Below are positions 33,651-43,160 of a stretch of DNA of 64,000 nucleotides, piece after piece. The stretch comes from Ichthyophis bannanicus. Its lineage: Eukaryota > Chordata > Amphibia > Gymnophiona > Ichthyophiidae. The position numbers and the translations under genes are program-made. The notes beneath the pieces were generated by a model. The model had not been told where the DNA came from. It was given only the letters and a program-made list of their open reading frames with translations, and made no database searches. Each line of letters opens with the position of its first letter. The stretch's first letter is position 1. The stretch is from the NCBI GenBank assembly GCA_033557465.1, contig CM066043.1, positions 114,620,778-114,684,777 of the forward strand, in the 5' to 3' direction.

Positions 33651-34440
33651 TTTATCTCCCTTGCATGTCCAGACATGACACGGACCCAGTCGACACCAAG
33701 GTAACTGAAATCACCCATTATTTTTACTGAATTGTAACTTTCGTTAGCTTCCCTGATTTCTTTGAGCATTTCATTATCCATTTGTTCATTTTGGCCAGGC
33801 AGTTGATAGTACACCCCCCACTGCCATCACCTTACCCTTTTTAAATGGAATTTCAATCCTGTGCGACTCAATACCCTCTAACAGAGTGCAACCCCTCCAC
33901 CAATTTGATTTACTCTATTATTGTGATATAATTTGTACCCAGGTATCAGTGTGTTCTCCTTCCATCAGGTCTCTGAGATAGAATATACAGGTATAGCACT
34001 AAATGAGAGGTTGGATATGATTCTAACTCTCCCATCTTACTTTTTAGATTTCTAGCATTTCCGTACAAGCATTTTAGAGGCTGTATTTTATTCATATTAA
34101 TCTGGCTATCGGTAGGCAGGGGTAACTTGGCATCTTTAAGCTCTGTCTGCTCTGTACTTAAGGGCATTTGGGTTACTTTTGTCTTTATTGGAACCTCTCT
34201 GTCGATATGCCCTAACTTCAGTCTGTTGCTAGTATTCTTCAAGGATACATCATTCCAAACCATGCACTCTTGGACGACTGTGGCTCTCCCCTATTATCTA
34301 GTTTAAAAGCTGCTCTGTCTCCTTTTTAAAGGTTAATGCCAGCAGCCTGGTTCCATCCTGGTTAAAGTGGAGCCCATCCCTTTTGCAAAAGCCCATCCTT
34401 TCTGCAGAATGTTGCCCAGTTTTTAACACACACAGGGAGT

Positions 34441-35095
34441 CACAACCTTTGGTAAATTAGATGCCTGCAGATGGTGCCAAGGTGGTAGTATAGGGACTGG
34501 GAGTCTAGTGGCACTGAGCAGACTAGACCTAGATCCCTGGCAGTGTGTGGAGGAAAAACAGGGATGAGTCTCTGCAAGCCTAACACAATCTGCTGGAAAA
34601 ACTCTTTGTAACAGGAACCAAGGTTTATTTTACATTTCTTCTTGCATTTATACACCAAGGCATTGTATGACATACTACACACAGGCCCAACAAATCGCTG
34701 TCCTGAAAAGCATACACTAAGTGGGCACCTGAGAGACGGGGATATAAAAATGACCTGCTCATGGCCACAATGAATGCCAACAGAACTTAAACTTGGGTCT
34801 CCCAGCCATAAACACCTGACAGGAGCCCCTCTTAAGTCACCCTAATTCAGAGCCCTTTGGGTCAAGGCCCTCTCCCCACTAAGAACAGAGCAGCACAGCA
34901 GCTTATACAGACACAGAAAGAGGGCTGGTCCTCTGTAACATACTTAGTTTGAGTCCACTCTCTGTCGTAGCCCAAGAGAATTCTCCTCAGAGATAGGCAT
35001 AGACTTTCTGCTCACACATCGGAGGCTATGCGTTTTTTTTTTGGTCACAACCACCACAACCACATGAAGCCCAGTAATAACTCAGCAGGATTTAC
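34441..35095. other. PNLDC1 intron, nothing recognised
   Basis: Unique-looking intron sequence with a short T-tract near 35032-35042. No coding or repeat signature seen. Confidence 0.5.
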
Positions 35096-35194
35096 CTGAA
35101 CACACAGCAGATGAAGGGCGAGTGTCTCCAGTGATGGTACACACAAAGCTGCAGGTGGGGATGTTTCTTATACTCGTGCTGTATTGCCCGGGCA
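35096..35194 (-). CDS. PNLDC1: PNLDC1 penultimate exon
   Basis: The exon follows CTCTTTTGTCTTCAG and ends AG before GTAAATCC on the minus strand. It is 99 nt, entering with one base of a Gly codon (GG|T) and leaving with AG|T. It codes for ARAIQHEYKKHPHLQ, LCVYHHWRHSPFICC and VF. The WRHSP motif and its neighbours match the region just before the membrane anchor as I recall it from human PNLDC1. Only 14 nt of ancestral intron separate this exon from the end of DIRS-C on its 5' side, so its branch point must lie in transposon sequence. Confidence 0.93.
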
Positions 35195-35254
35195 CTGAAG
35201 ACAAAAGAGGAAGGAGAAATTTCACTTACCGTTAATTTCCTTTCCTGGAATCCT

Positions 35255-35385
35255 GCTAGACCAGTCCAGACAATCGGGTTATGCCCCCCTGCCAGCAGAT
35301 GTTGGACACAGAGAAAAAACTGCACCAGAAGCCGATTGGCTAGGATCATATAGGTCTACCCCTAGGGGGTCACCCTCAGAAAACT
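35255..35385 (+). repeat. DIRS-C left inverted terminal repeat
   Basis: Reverse complement of 43495-43620. Landmarks are CTAGACCAGTCCAGACAATC, CCGATTGGCTAGGATC and AGGTCTACCCCTAGGGGGTC. Confidence 0.9.
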
Positions 35386-35525
35386 CTGACAAGCAACAAG
35401 AACCATAAGAAAAGTAAACAACTATGTACAGAGTAATGAAAACCTGAAAAGCAGTGGAGAACCCCTGCTCGAGATATGAATCTGCGTATAGACCTTTGCA
35501 AAGACCGACTGTATTTAATCCTGGG

Positions 35526-35584
35526 CGGGTAAGTGAAATTTCTCCTTCCAATTCATCCTGCTAGACCAGTCCAGACAATCGGGA
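35526..35584. repeat. DIRS-C internal complementary region
   Basis: GGTAAGTGAAATTTCTCC is the reverse complement of the outer left end (35213-35230). The following TTCATCCTGCTAGACCAGTC is the reverse complement of the outer right end (near 43598-43619). The ICR therefore records the circular junction. Confidence 0.9.
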
Positions 35585-35594
35585 AGTACCCAAG

Positions 35595-36530
35595 CTAACT
35601 GCCCTCCGGGTGGGAAGACAGAGCTGCCGTGAGTACGTTGGTCCCAAACCTGGTGTCCTCCCGTGCCTGGAGATCTAGCCGATAATGACGGCTAAAGGTG
35701 AACAGAAAAGACTATGTGGCTGCTCTACAAATATCAAGAGGAGTAGCTTGAGAGCGCTCCGCCTGCGAACAGGATGAAAAGGTGATCCGACTTACAGAAG
35801 GGATTAGTAGCCTTCAAATACCGGTACAGGACCCTTTTGAGATCAAGTGTCCGAAAATGCTTCTGCTTCCCGGACGACCAATCTGTGGGAAAAGGTGGCA
35901 AGAAAATAGGTTGGTTCGCGTGAAAAGGAGTAAGAATCTTTGGCAAAAAAAGAAGGAACGGTACGCAAGGTAACCCCGGCCTCCGAAAAGGAGAGAAGGA
36001 TCATGGCAAGAAAGGGCTTGCAATTCTGATAACCATCAAGCCGAGGTGACTGCCACCAGAAAGGCTGTCTTTAAAGAAAGATCGAGAAGCAACGCTCTGT
36101 GAAGCGGCTCAAAAGGAGCTGCCGTAAGACCCTTTAAGACTAAGGAGAGATCCCAAGGAGGTACCAAAGGGCGGAAGGGCGGTCGAACCACCTTCGCCCC
36201 CTTGAGAAAACGCGCCACGTCTGAGTGTGATGTGAGAGAACATCCATTTATTGGGCCTCTAAAACAGGTAAGGGCCGAAACGTGGACCTGAAGAAACCCA
36301 AGCGCCAATCCTTTATCCTGAAGAAAGGCTAGGACCTGAGGAATATTAACACCCCAGGAAGAGAGCTTACAGTCTGAGCACCATGCCTCAAATCTACGCC
36401 ACACCTGAGCATAAGCTCGGGACATAGACGGACGCCGTGCTTTGAGCAAGATGGCAACCACCTTGGGAGAGTAACCTCTGTCCTTTAGATGGCGGCGTTC
36501 AAGAGCCAAGCCGTAAGTGAGTAAGGAGCG
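35595..36530 (-). pseudogene. DIRS-C tyrosine recombinase
   Basis: The N-terminal domain reads SMSRAYAQVWRRFEAWC and VHVSALTCFRGPI, then LSLKTAFLVAVTSA just before the first catalytic Arg (near 36040). The frame shifts there. Minus-strand pieces continue through 36023-35734. A C-terminal end near 35700-35600 reads DICRAATW-like then an HYRLD box with the catalytic Tyr. It would join the circular element to a target. It is inactive as read because of at least two frame changes. Confidence 0.82.
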
Positions 36531-36850
36531 GGGTTGTCCATTAAGACGGGACCCTGCTTGAGAAGTCCTTGGCGAGACCCGAGCCGCAGCGGAGGTGCTC
36601 GAGCTAGACATACGAGGTCTGCATACCACGGTCTCCAAGGCCAATCCGGAGCTATGAGGATCACAGCGCTGGAGTGCATCCTGATTTGCTGGAGAACCCT
36701 GCCTATCAGTGGCCACGGAGGAAAGATGTATAGCAGGGGGGACACTGGCCACAGCTGTGCTAGGGCATCCATGCCCTGTGCCCCGTGTTCCCTCCTGCGG
36801 CTGAAGAAGGCCCTGGCCTTGGCATTGGCCGAGGACACCATGAGATCCAT
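36485..36850 (-). pseudogene. DIRS-C methylase-like domain
   Basis: A 121-codon frame has MDLMVSSANAKARAFFS, LLYIFPPWPLIGRVLQQI and VILIAPDWPWRPWYADL. It is the counterpart of DLFAS..AFPPTPL..LLVAPRWPRQPW in DIRS-A. This domain lies between RNase H and YR in DIRS elements and has been described as DNA-adenine-methylase-like. Its activity is not established, and I see no clear DPPY motif. Confidence 0.7.
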
Positions 36851-36856
36851 CGTGGG

Positions 36857-37249
36857 CTAACCCCACTCGCGCACTATCCGTTGGAATGCCCAGGGCGCCA
36901 GTTCCCACTTTCCTGGATCGAGGGATGTTCCCATGATATGTTGTGCGGAGAGAGCTGGAAGAGGTCTTTCTGCCCAATGGAAGAGGAGAAGCATTTCCTT
37001 GGCTACTCCAAGACTCTTTGTCCCGCCCTGGTGGTTGAGGTAGGACACTGTCATCGCATTGTCGGAGAGCACTCGAACTGCTTGGCAACGGAGTAGTGGC
37101 AGAAAACGCATTAAGGCTAGGCGAACAGCTCGAGCTTCCAGTCTGTTGATGGACCAGCGCGCTTCACGAGGTGACCAAACCCCTTGAGACGTACGATCGA
37201 GACAATGCGCTCCCCAACCGGAAAGGCTTGCATCGGTTGTCACCAACAC
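36857..37249 (-). pseudogene. DIRS-C RNase H
   Basis: The frame opens MLVTTDASLSGWGAHC with the first catalytic Asp, then INRLEARAVRLALMRF with Glu, then RVLSDNAMTVSYLNHQGG with the next Asp. It continues in the RT-RNase H polyprotein of DIRS-C. A shift separates it from the RT frame upstream. Confidence 0.88.
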
Positions 37250-38369
37250 CCAGTGGGGGTGGCTCTAGAGAAACTCCCTTGAACAGGTGAGATGGCAGAA
37301 GCCACCACCGCAGGTCGGTTCTGGTAGCAGGGGGAATCGGTAGCAGAACAGTGTAGTCTTCAGACACCGGAGACCATTGGGCAAGCAAGGCTCGTTGCAG
37401 TCCGAGCATATGTGCTCGGGCCCACGGCACCACTTCTATGGTGGCCGCCATGGACCCCATCTCCTGGAGGTAGTCCCACGCATGCGGACAGGGCTGAGAC
37501 AGAAAGGTGTGAATCTGGACCAACAGCTTGCGGAAGCGTTCGAGTCAGGAACACACTTTGCCCTGAGCGGTATCGAAGCGAGCTCCGAGGAACTCCAGGC
37601 ATTGAGTAGGTTGCAAGGAGCTTTTGGCTTGATTGACAATCCAGCCGAGGCTTTCCAAGACAGACACTACCTGGCTTACTGTTCGGCAGGCATCGGAGAA
37701 CGAATCCGCTCGCATAAGCAAATCATCCATGTATGGATGTACTCTGATTCCTTGCTTGCGCAAGGTCACTGCCACCACCACCATGACCTTGGAGAAGGTG
37801 CGTGGTGCTGTGGCTAGGCCGAACAGCATGGCACAAAATTGGAAATGACTCCCCATAATGGCAAAGCGCAGGTAGTGCTGATGGTCGGCGCAAATAGGAA
37901 TGTGGAAATATGCCTCCGCTAGATCCAATGAAGCCAGGAACTCCCCCTTTCGGACCACTTGGATAACCAATCGTAAGGTTTCCATGAGGAAGCAAGGAAT
38001 GCGGAGGAAACTGTTGATGCCCTTGAGATCGAGGATCGGCCGGAAGGAACCGTCCTTCTTGGGAACCACGAAATAGATGGAATAGTGGCCTGTCCCATGC
38101 TCGGTGGAAGGGACGGGACAAATTGCCTGCATGAGAAGGCGGCGTTGGAGCGTGGCGAGGATGATCTCATTTTGAGGTGCTCCTGCTGGCGAGACAAGAA
38201 TGGCTTCCCGAATGCGCCGACAAGTCTCGAGGGCATAACCTTGAGTGACCACTTGAAGGACCCAATGATCTGACGTGATGAGTGCCCACTGCCAAGAAAA
38301 GAGAGAGACATCCACCGACTGCGAGCGGTATCTCTGGTGGGCGATATGTCCCGTCAGCGGGATGGGCAC
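37164..38369 (-). pseudogene. DIRS-C reverse transcriptase
   Basis: The frame 38369-37545 holds the RT: YSIYFVVPKKDGSFRPILDL, FLASLDLAEAYFHIPI, LFGLATAPRTFSKV and HPYMDDLLM with the YMDD active site. The thumb (SLGWIVNQAKSSLQP) leads into 37523-37164 in another frame, towards RNase H. It lacks the usual LTR-element protease or integrase, as is normal for DIRS. Confidence 0.9.
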
Positions 38370-38506
38370 ATGGCTCCTGAGAACTTGTTTGAGGCAGAGT
38401 AGGAGTCATTGTTCTTTCGGGCTCCCCGAAAGGACTGCGTCCTCTGGCCAAACTGGCTGGAAGAGGTAGAAGGCGCTGGCCGATTTGAGCGATAGCGGCG
38501 ATTATC

Positions 38507-38685
38507 TCAGAATCGAGATGTCCGCCGAAAAATAGACGTATAAGGATGGGATGATCGGCGAGCGGAGGACCTTGGTTTGTCCTCCGGTAGATGTTGGGGC
38601 TTCACTTCCCCAAGATCCTTAACCAAACTTGTCCAGGTCATCCCCAAAGAGTAGCCTACCCTTAAAGGGCAGCTTAGACAGACAC
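38507..38685 (-). pseudogene. DIRS-C gag 3' end (left of the RTE insertion)
   Basis: Minus-strand translation gives LPFKGRLLFGDDLDK and DLGEVKPQHLPEDKPR. It continues directly, after removal of 38686-41502, from WSADVASKT at about 41540-41513. The same order (SADVVSKT..LPFAGKLLYGEDLEKLVKDLGE) is uninterrupted in DIRS-D at 59.4-59.6 kb. This confirms the insertion site. Confidence 0.88.
38676..38685 (+). repeat. Target-site duplication of the RTE insertion (left)
   Basis: AGACAGACAC, identical to 41503-41512. Confidence 0.9.
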
Positions 38686-39469
38686 ATACTAGTAGTTGAT
38701 CTGTACCACAGTCAGCTCCAGGTTTTGTCTTTGTTGATGTTACAGAGCTTTTCCATCGTTGACTTCCACAGATGTAGTCAATTTGATTTTTATACAATCC
38801 ATTGGGTGAAGTCCATGTGTACAGTCGCCGCTTGTGTTGCTGGAAGAAGGTGTTTGAGATGAATAGATCATTGGTCTTGCAGAATTCTATCAATCTTTCT
38901 CCAGCTTCATTTCTGTTGCCAAGTCCATATTTTCCAACTACTTTGCCTTCTTCTTTGTTGCCAACTTTTGCGTTCCAGTCACCCATGACTATCAGGATAT
39001 CCTGTTTACATGTTCTGTCAATTTCAGCTTGTACTTGTTCATAGAACTCTTCAATTTCATTCTCTTCTGCAGCTGTTGTTGGGGCATATACTTGAATTAT
39101 AGTTGTGTTGATAGGCAATCCTCGTAGACGAATAGAGATTAAGCGTTCGCTGACTGCATTGTATTTCATTACAGTTCTTGCAAGTTTCTTCTTTATTATA
39201 AACGCAACACCATTTCTTCTTTGTCTTTCATTTCCAGCATAGTAGACCATGTGATCATGTGATGCAAAGTGCCCGATGCCAGTCCATTTCAGTTCGCTGA
39301 CACCCAACAGATCAAGTTGTACACGTTCCATTTCATTCTTGACCACCTCCAACTTCCCTTGGTTCATGCTTTGTACGTTCCATGTTCCAATGTGTAAGAC
39401 ATCTTTACAGCTTCTGACTCTCATTTCATGCACAGCTACATCAGCTACATGACCTTGAGAATATACCAC
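38686..39469 (-). pseudogene. RTE endonuclease (inverted segment)
   Basis: The minus frame has LHIGTWNVQSMNQGKLEV, LDLLGVSELKWTGIG, TTIIQVYAPTTAAEENE, IVMGDWNAKVG and QIDYICGSQRW, then GADCGTDQ. These are the core of an RTE apurinic-like endonuclease that nicks target DNA. The frame is open until the breakpoint at 38686, after which DIRS gag sequence follows on the same strand. The final catalytic SDH-type motif appears as CGTDQ, where H is Q. That may be a real substitution or a family feature. Confidence 0.9.
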
Positions 39470-39471
39470 TG

Positions 39472-41412
39472 GAATTTAAAGACTGCCTGCAAAATCGATT
39501 TGCTGCTTTAGATACAAATGACAGAGCTCCGGAAGAGTTATGGAATGACATCAAGAAGGTTGTGCTAAAAGAAAGCGAGAAGTCTCTACAAAAGGTGAAA
39601 AAGCAAAAACGGCCAAAATGGATGACTGAAGAAACTCTGAAAATTGCCCAGAAACGCAGAGAAGCTAAAGCCAAAGAAGAAAGAAAGACAATCGCAGAAC
39701 TCAACAGAGATTTCCAACGTGCAGCAAGACAGGACAAGGAAAAGTACTACAATGACACTTGCAAGGAAATAGAAGCAGAAACTATTAGAGGAAGAACAAG
39801 ATCGGCTTTCCTAAAGCTGCGAGAGTTAAAGAAAAAGTTCCAGCCTCGAATTGGAATGTTACAAGATGCTCAAGGTTCTATGTTGAATGATGCTGAGAAG
39901 ATCAAGAAAAGGTGGAAGGAGTATACAGAGTTTTTATATGATAAAGATCAAGTGGACCAACAGCCGTTTCAACCTATACCTTATGATCAGGAACCATTGG
40001 TGATGAAAGAAGTTGAAGCAGCATTGAAAGCCTTATCAAAGAACAAAGCACCAGGCATTGATAGCATTCCCATAGAAGTACTGCAGCAATCTGATGCAGC
40101 TGTTACCGTACTTACACGGCTCTGCCAAGAAATATGGACGACAACATCATGGCCAACTGACTGGAAAAGATCTGTGTTTATACCAATACTAAAGAAAGGT
40201 GATCCAACTGACTGTGGAAATTATCGCACAATCGCTCTGATCCCACATGCCAGCAAGATTCTACTGAAGATTATTCAAAAGAGACTACAGCCATACCTAG
40301 AACAAGAACTACCTGAAGTGCAAGCAGGGTTCAGGAAAGGGCGAGGAACGAGAGACATCATTGCGGATGTGAGATGGATCCTTGAAAAGACTAAAGAATA
40401 CCAAAAGGATATCTATTTGTGCTTTATCGACTATAGCAAGGCTTTTGACTGTGTAAACCATGAGAAACTCTGGACCACATTAAGAAGAATGGGTATACCA
40501 GAACACCTGATCGTTCTCTTGCGCAATCTGTACAATGATCAAGAAGCAACAGTTCGAACGGAACAAGGAGAAACAGAATGGTTTAAAATAAGCAAAGGTG
40601 TAAGACAAGGCTGCATACTTTCCCCCTACCTGTTTAATTTATATGCAGAACAAATCATCAGAGAAGCAGGACTGTATGAAGACAACAGAGGTGTGAAGAT
40701 TGGTGGAAGACTCATCAACAACCTTCGCTATGCTGATGATACCACATTACTGGCTGAAAGTGAAGATGATCTGAAACATTTGCTTCTCACAATCAAAGAA
40801 CATAGTCTCAAAATGGGCCTGCACCTTAATGTAAAGAAGACAAAGATCATGACAACTGGCATAATCAACAGGTTCATCGTTGGAGAAGAAATTGAAATCG
40901 TGAACAACTTTAACCTACTTGGATCAACTATCAATAAAGAAGCAACAAGCAGTCAAGAAATCAGACGACGTATTGCTCTTGGCAGAATGGCTATGAAAGA
41001 CCTAGATAAGATTCTCAAGAGCAGAGATGTCTCTCTCCATACAAAGATTCGACTTGTTCAAGCCATGGCATTTTCAATAACATCATATGGATGTGAAAGC
41101 TGGACAGTGAAAAAGACAGGCAGGAAGAAAATTGATGCCTTTGAATTATGGTGCTGGCGGCGAATACTGTGTATACCATGGACTGCCCGAAGAACAAACC
41201 AGTCGGTACTAGAGGAGATCAAACCTAAGCTTTCTTTAGAAGCTCAGATGACAAGACTTCGACTTTCATACTTCGGACACATCATGCGAAGAGAGAGATC
41301 ATTAGAGAAAGACATCATGCTTGGCAAGATAGAAGGTCAACGCAAAAGAGGAAGGCCAGCAATGAGATGGATCGCTACAATATCGCTACTGGTACCAGTC
41401 TGTCAACAATGA
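39472..41412 (+). CDS. RTE reverse transcriptase, long open frame
   Basis: A 616-codon frame starts with ATG at 39562 and related sequence begins at about 39472 (EFKDCLQNRF). RT motifs are VFIPILKKGDPTDCGNYRTI, GFRKGRGTRDIIAD, FIDYSKAFDCVNHEKL, GVRQGCILSPYLFN and the catalytic RYADDTTLLAE. The C-terminal part has SYGCESWTVKK, CWRRILCIPWTARRTNQSVL and GHIMRRERSLEKDIMLG. There is no internal stop, so this insertion is recent. It lacks the endonuclease in cis because of the inversion, so it cannot act as an autonomous element. Confidence 0.92.
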   Translation, partial: EFKDCLQNRFAALDTNDRAPEELWNDIKKVVLKESEKSLQKVKKQKRPKWMTEETLKIAQKRREAKAKEERKTIAELNRDFQRAARQDKEKYYNDTCKEIEAETIRGRTRSAFLKLRELKKKFQPRIGMLQDAQGSMLNDAEKIKKRWKEYTEFLYDKDQVDQQPFQPIPYDQEPLVMKEVEAALKALSKNKAPGIDSIPIEVLQQSDAAVTVLTRLCQEIWTTTSWPTDWKRSVFIPILKKGDPTDCGNYRTIALIPHASKILLKIIQKRLQPYLEQELPEVQAGFRKGRGTRDIIADVRWILEKTKEYQKDIYLCFIDYSKAFDCVNHEKLWTTLRRMGIPEHLIVLLRNLYNDQEATVRTEQGETEWFKISKGVRQGCILSPYLFNLYAEQIIREAGLYEDNRGVKIGGRLINNLRYADDTTLLAESEDDLKHLLLTIKEHSLKMGLHLNVKKTKIMTTGIINRFIVGEEIEIVNNFNLLGSTINKEATSSQEIRRRIALGRMAMKDLDKILKSRDVSLHTKIRLVQAMAFSITSYGCESWTVKKTGRKKIDAFELWCWRRILCIPWTARRTNQSVLEEIKPKLSLEAQMTRLRLSYFGHIMRRERSLEKDIMLGKIEGQRKRGRPAMRWIATISLLVPVCQQ

Positions 41413-41502
41413 GCCGCCTGACTGAAGACCGAACACAATTTAGGATAGCTATCCAGAGGGTCGCCATGAGTCGACTCCGACTCGACGGCACTTAACAACA
41501 AC

Positions 41503-41512
41503 AGACAGACAC
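41503..41512 (+). repeat. Target-site duplication of the RTE insertion (right)
   Basis: AGACAGACAC, directly after the AACAACAAC end of the RTE. Confidence 0.9.
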
Positions 41513-42703
41513 GTTTTGGAGGCGACATCTGCAGACCACTGGTGTAGCCAGAGCCATCGTCGGGCCACAGTGACCGATGCTATAGAATGAGCAGAGAGCC
41601 CGAGCAAATCATAAAAGGCATCGGCTAAGTAAGCTGAGACAGACTCGAGGCGAACCAGGGCCGGGTCTTCTGGCAAACTTTGAAGCCTGCGCAGCAAGGC
41701 CCTAGCTCCGAGACCACCACAGACAGTGGCTTGGAGCACTAATGTCGAGGCGGAAAAGGCCGCCTTGAGAAGACTCAACTTTCCTATCTTGGTCTCGCAG
41801 AGCTGCACCTCCCTCTACCGGGATGGTTGTATGCTTGGTGACACCGGTCACCAGCGCATCCACCTTGGGATAGGCGAGCCATTTATCTCGATCTGAGGGA
41901 GACCAAAGATAAAACCGGCCAAGATGGCGTGCCGTGCGGAAGGATGCATCTGGCGCCTCCCATTCTTGTGATACCATCTGTTGCAGCTCTGCTGGAAAAG
42001 GAAAAGCTTTTGCGGGCTTTCGGATACCCTGTAAGATGGGATCCGATTGAGGTTGACTCTCTTGAGACGCAGGAGCATCCAACAGGCATAAAGCTTCCCC
42101 GATGTAGGCAATGAGAGCCGGTAACTCGTCTTTATGGAAATGACGGAAATCTTGGCCATCTCCCTGGCTGTCAGCTGAGACAACTGAGGGGGGGTATTCA
42201 CCATCCTCACAATCCGAATCCCCTGAAGATATATCGTCTTCTGGTCCAACTTGTGATGCCTCTGAACCCCACCAGATGTCCTTGGGGGCCCGGGCATTAG
42301 ATTTAGAAAGCAACTCACCACGGGAGCGCTTACGGAAAGGCAAGTGTGCGGTAGCCATGCTGGAAGGCAAAACTTGTGTTGCTGTTCTGGACGTAGAAGG
42401 CTCCGAGCACCAGAGGGACCACACCTGCTTAAAAAGTGATAAAAACTGTGCATCGGAGGATGGCAGAGGCTCTTCTCCCGCTAGAGATGCCGCATTAATA
42501 GTCTGAAGAAGCAACAGGGGAGGTTCAGTAAACCCCTCCGCTGCATGAGTTGAGTGCGGACTGGCAGCTGAAACTGACAAAGCAGGAGGAGCAGATGCAG
42601 CTGAAGACTCGCCTGTGTGGGTAGAACAGGTCCCACAGAGCCTATCCTTGATATCTTTAGCTTTTTTGCTGCAACCGATGCAGCGTTGAGAGGAGGATGG
42701 CAT
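41513..42703 (-). pseudogene. DIRS-C gag, main part
   Basis: The start at 42703 gives MPSSSQRCIGCSKKAKDIKD, LCGTC with a CxxC..CxxC zinc-ribbon-like pattern. A Ser/Pro-rich linker and an acidic stretch (EDDISSGDSDCEDGEY) follow. The conserved core begins at LPALIAYIGEAL and FPAELQQMVSQEWEAPD. A frameshift near 41810 leads into 41808-41513 (KLSLLKAAFSASTLVLQ, LADAFYDLLGL, WLWLHQWSADVASKT). It would form the structural protein of the DIRS particle. It is the most complete gag in the window. Confidence 0.82.
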
Positions 42704-43130
42704 TGTGAAGAAACCCGCAAAGAAAAAACTGCAACCCAAGATGGCCGACGAAGCCAGCCACGAGGAAGGAAAAACAAAATGGCCGCCATTAAAAAAGCCC
42801 GCAAAAACGGCACGTTGAAAAAAAAAATGTGGAGTGAATTAATCCACTGAAAAACAGTAGCAATCTGGAGGCAGACCGGCAAAATATGGCTGGGAGAATT
42901 GCCCCAGAGCCACAGGCAGCCGCGCTTGAAAGACAAGCCTGTTGAGACCTGGCGATTGCGATGTATTGCGCAATCGCGGCAAAAACAGCAGTGTGGCAAC
43001 GGGACGCCCCAGTATTTGCTGCTAAAAATGTCCCCGCAGTGGTCGGAACGCTCTGCTTATGCCCCTGGTCCTCCAGAGCCAAGAATTCAGCAGCTCAAAA
43101 TATTGCCCCCAGCATGATCGCAACGATAGG

Positions 43131-43160
43131 CGGGGGGGGGGGGGGGGGGCGGGGAGAAGG
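43131..43160 (+). repeat. G-tract in DIRS-C 5' region
   Basis: A run of about 19 G broken by one C, upstream of the gag start on the opposite strand. It may be a replication or sequencing slippage site. Confidence 0.8.

Larger units (their letters stand above)
32240..34440 (-). mobile_element. CR1 LINE, 3'-truncated, minus strand
   Basis: The copy aligns with about 7165-9150 of the first CR1: RT N-terminal half, linker, endonuclease (YYQLPGQNEQMD, IMGDFSYLGVDW) and the region upstream. It has no 3' UTR. The lost part is the 3' half, unlike normal 5' truncation, so later deletion or replacement is likely. Two MITEs inserted into it (33046-33210 and 33523-33650) can be cleanly removed by comparison with the first copy. 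Confidence 0.85.
38686..41502 (+). mobile_element. BovB/RTE LINE with inverted 5' half (twin priming)
   Basis: The 2.8-kb insertion is bounded by a perfect 10-bp duplication. Its 3' part (about 39472-41502) is in plus orientation with the RT. Its 5' part (38686 to about 39471) is inverted and carries the endonuclease. The 3' end has a very short UTR with GGGTCGCCATGAGTCGACTC, GACGGCACTTAACAACAAC, the conserved BovB/RTE end. The two halves meet near 39471 with a small loss of the region between the endonuclease and the RT. Confidence 0.93.

Noticed and set aside
35221..35231. GTAAGTG near exon 35096-35194 as a real exon donor
   Set aside because: It lies in the DIRS terminus with no upstream coding exon; it is kept only as a donor-like motif.
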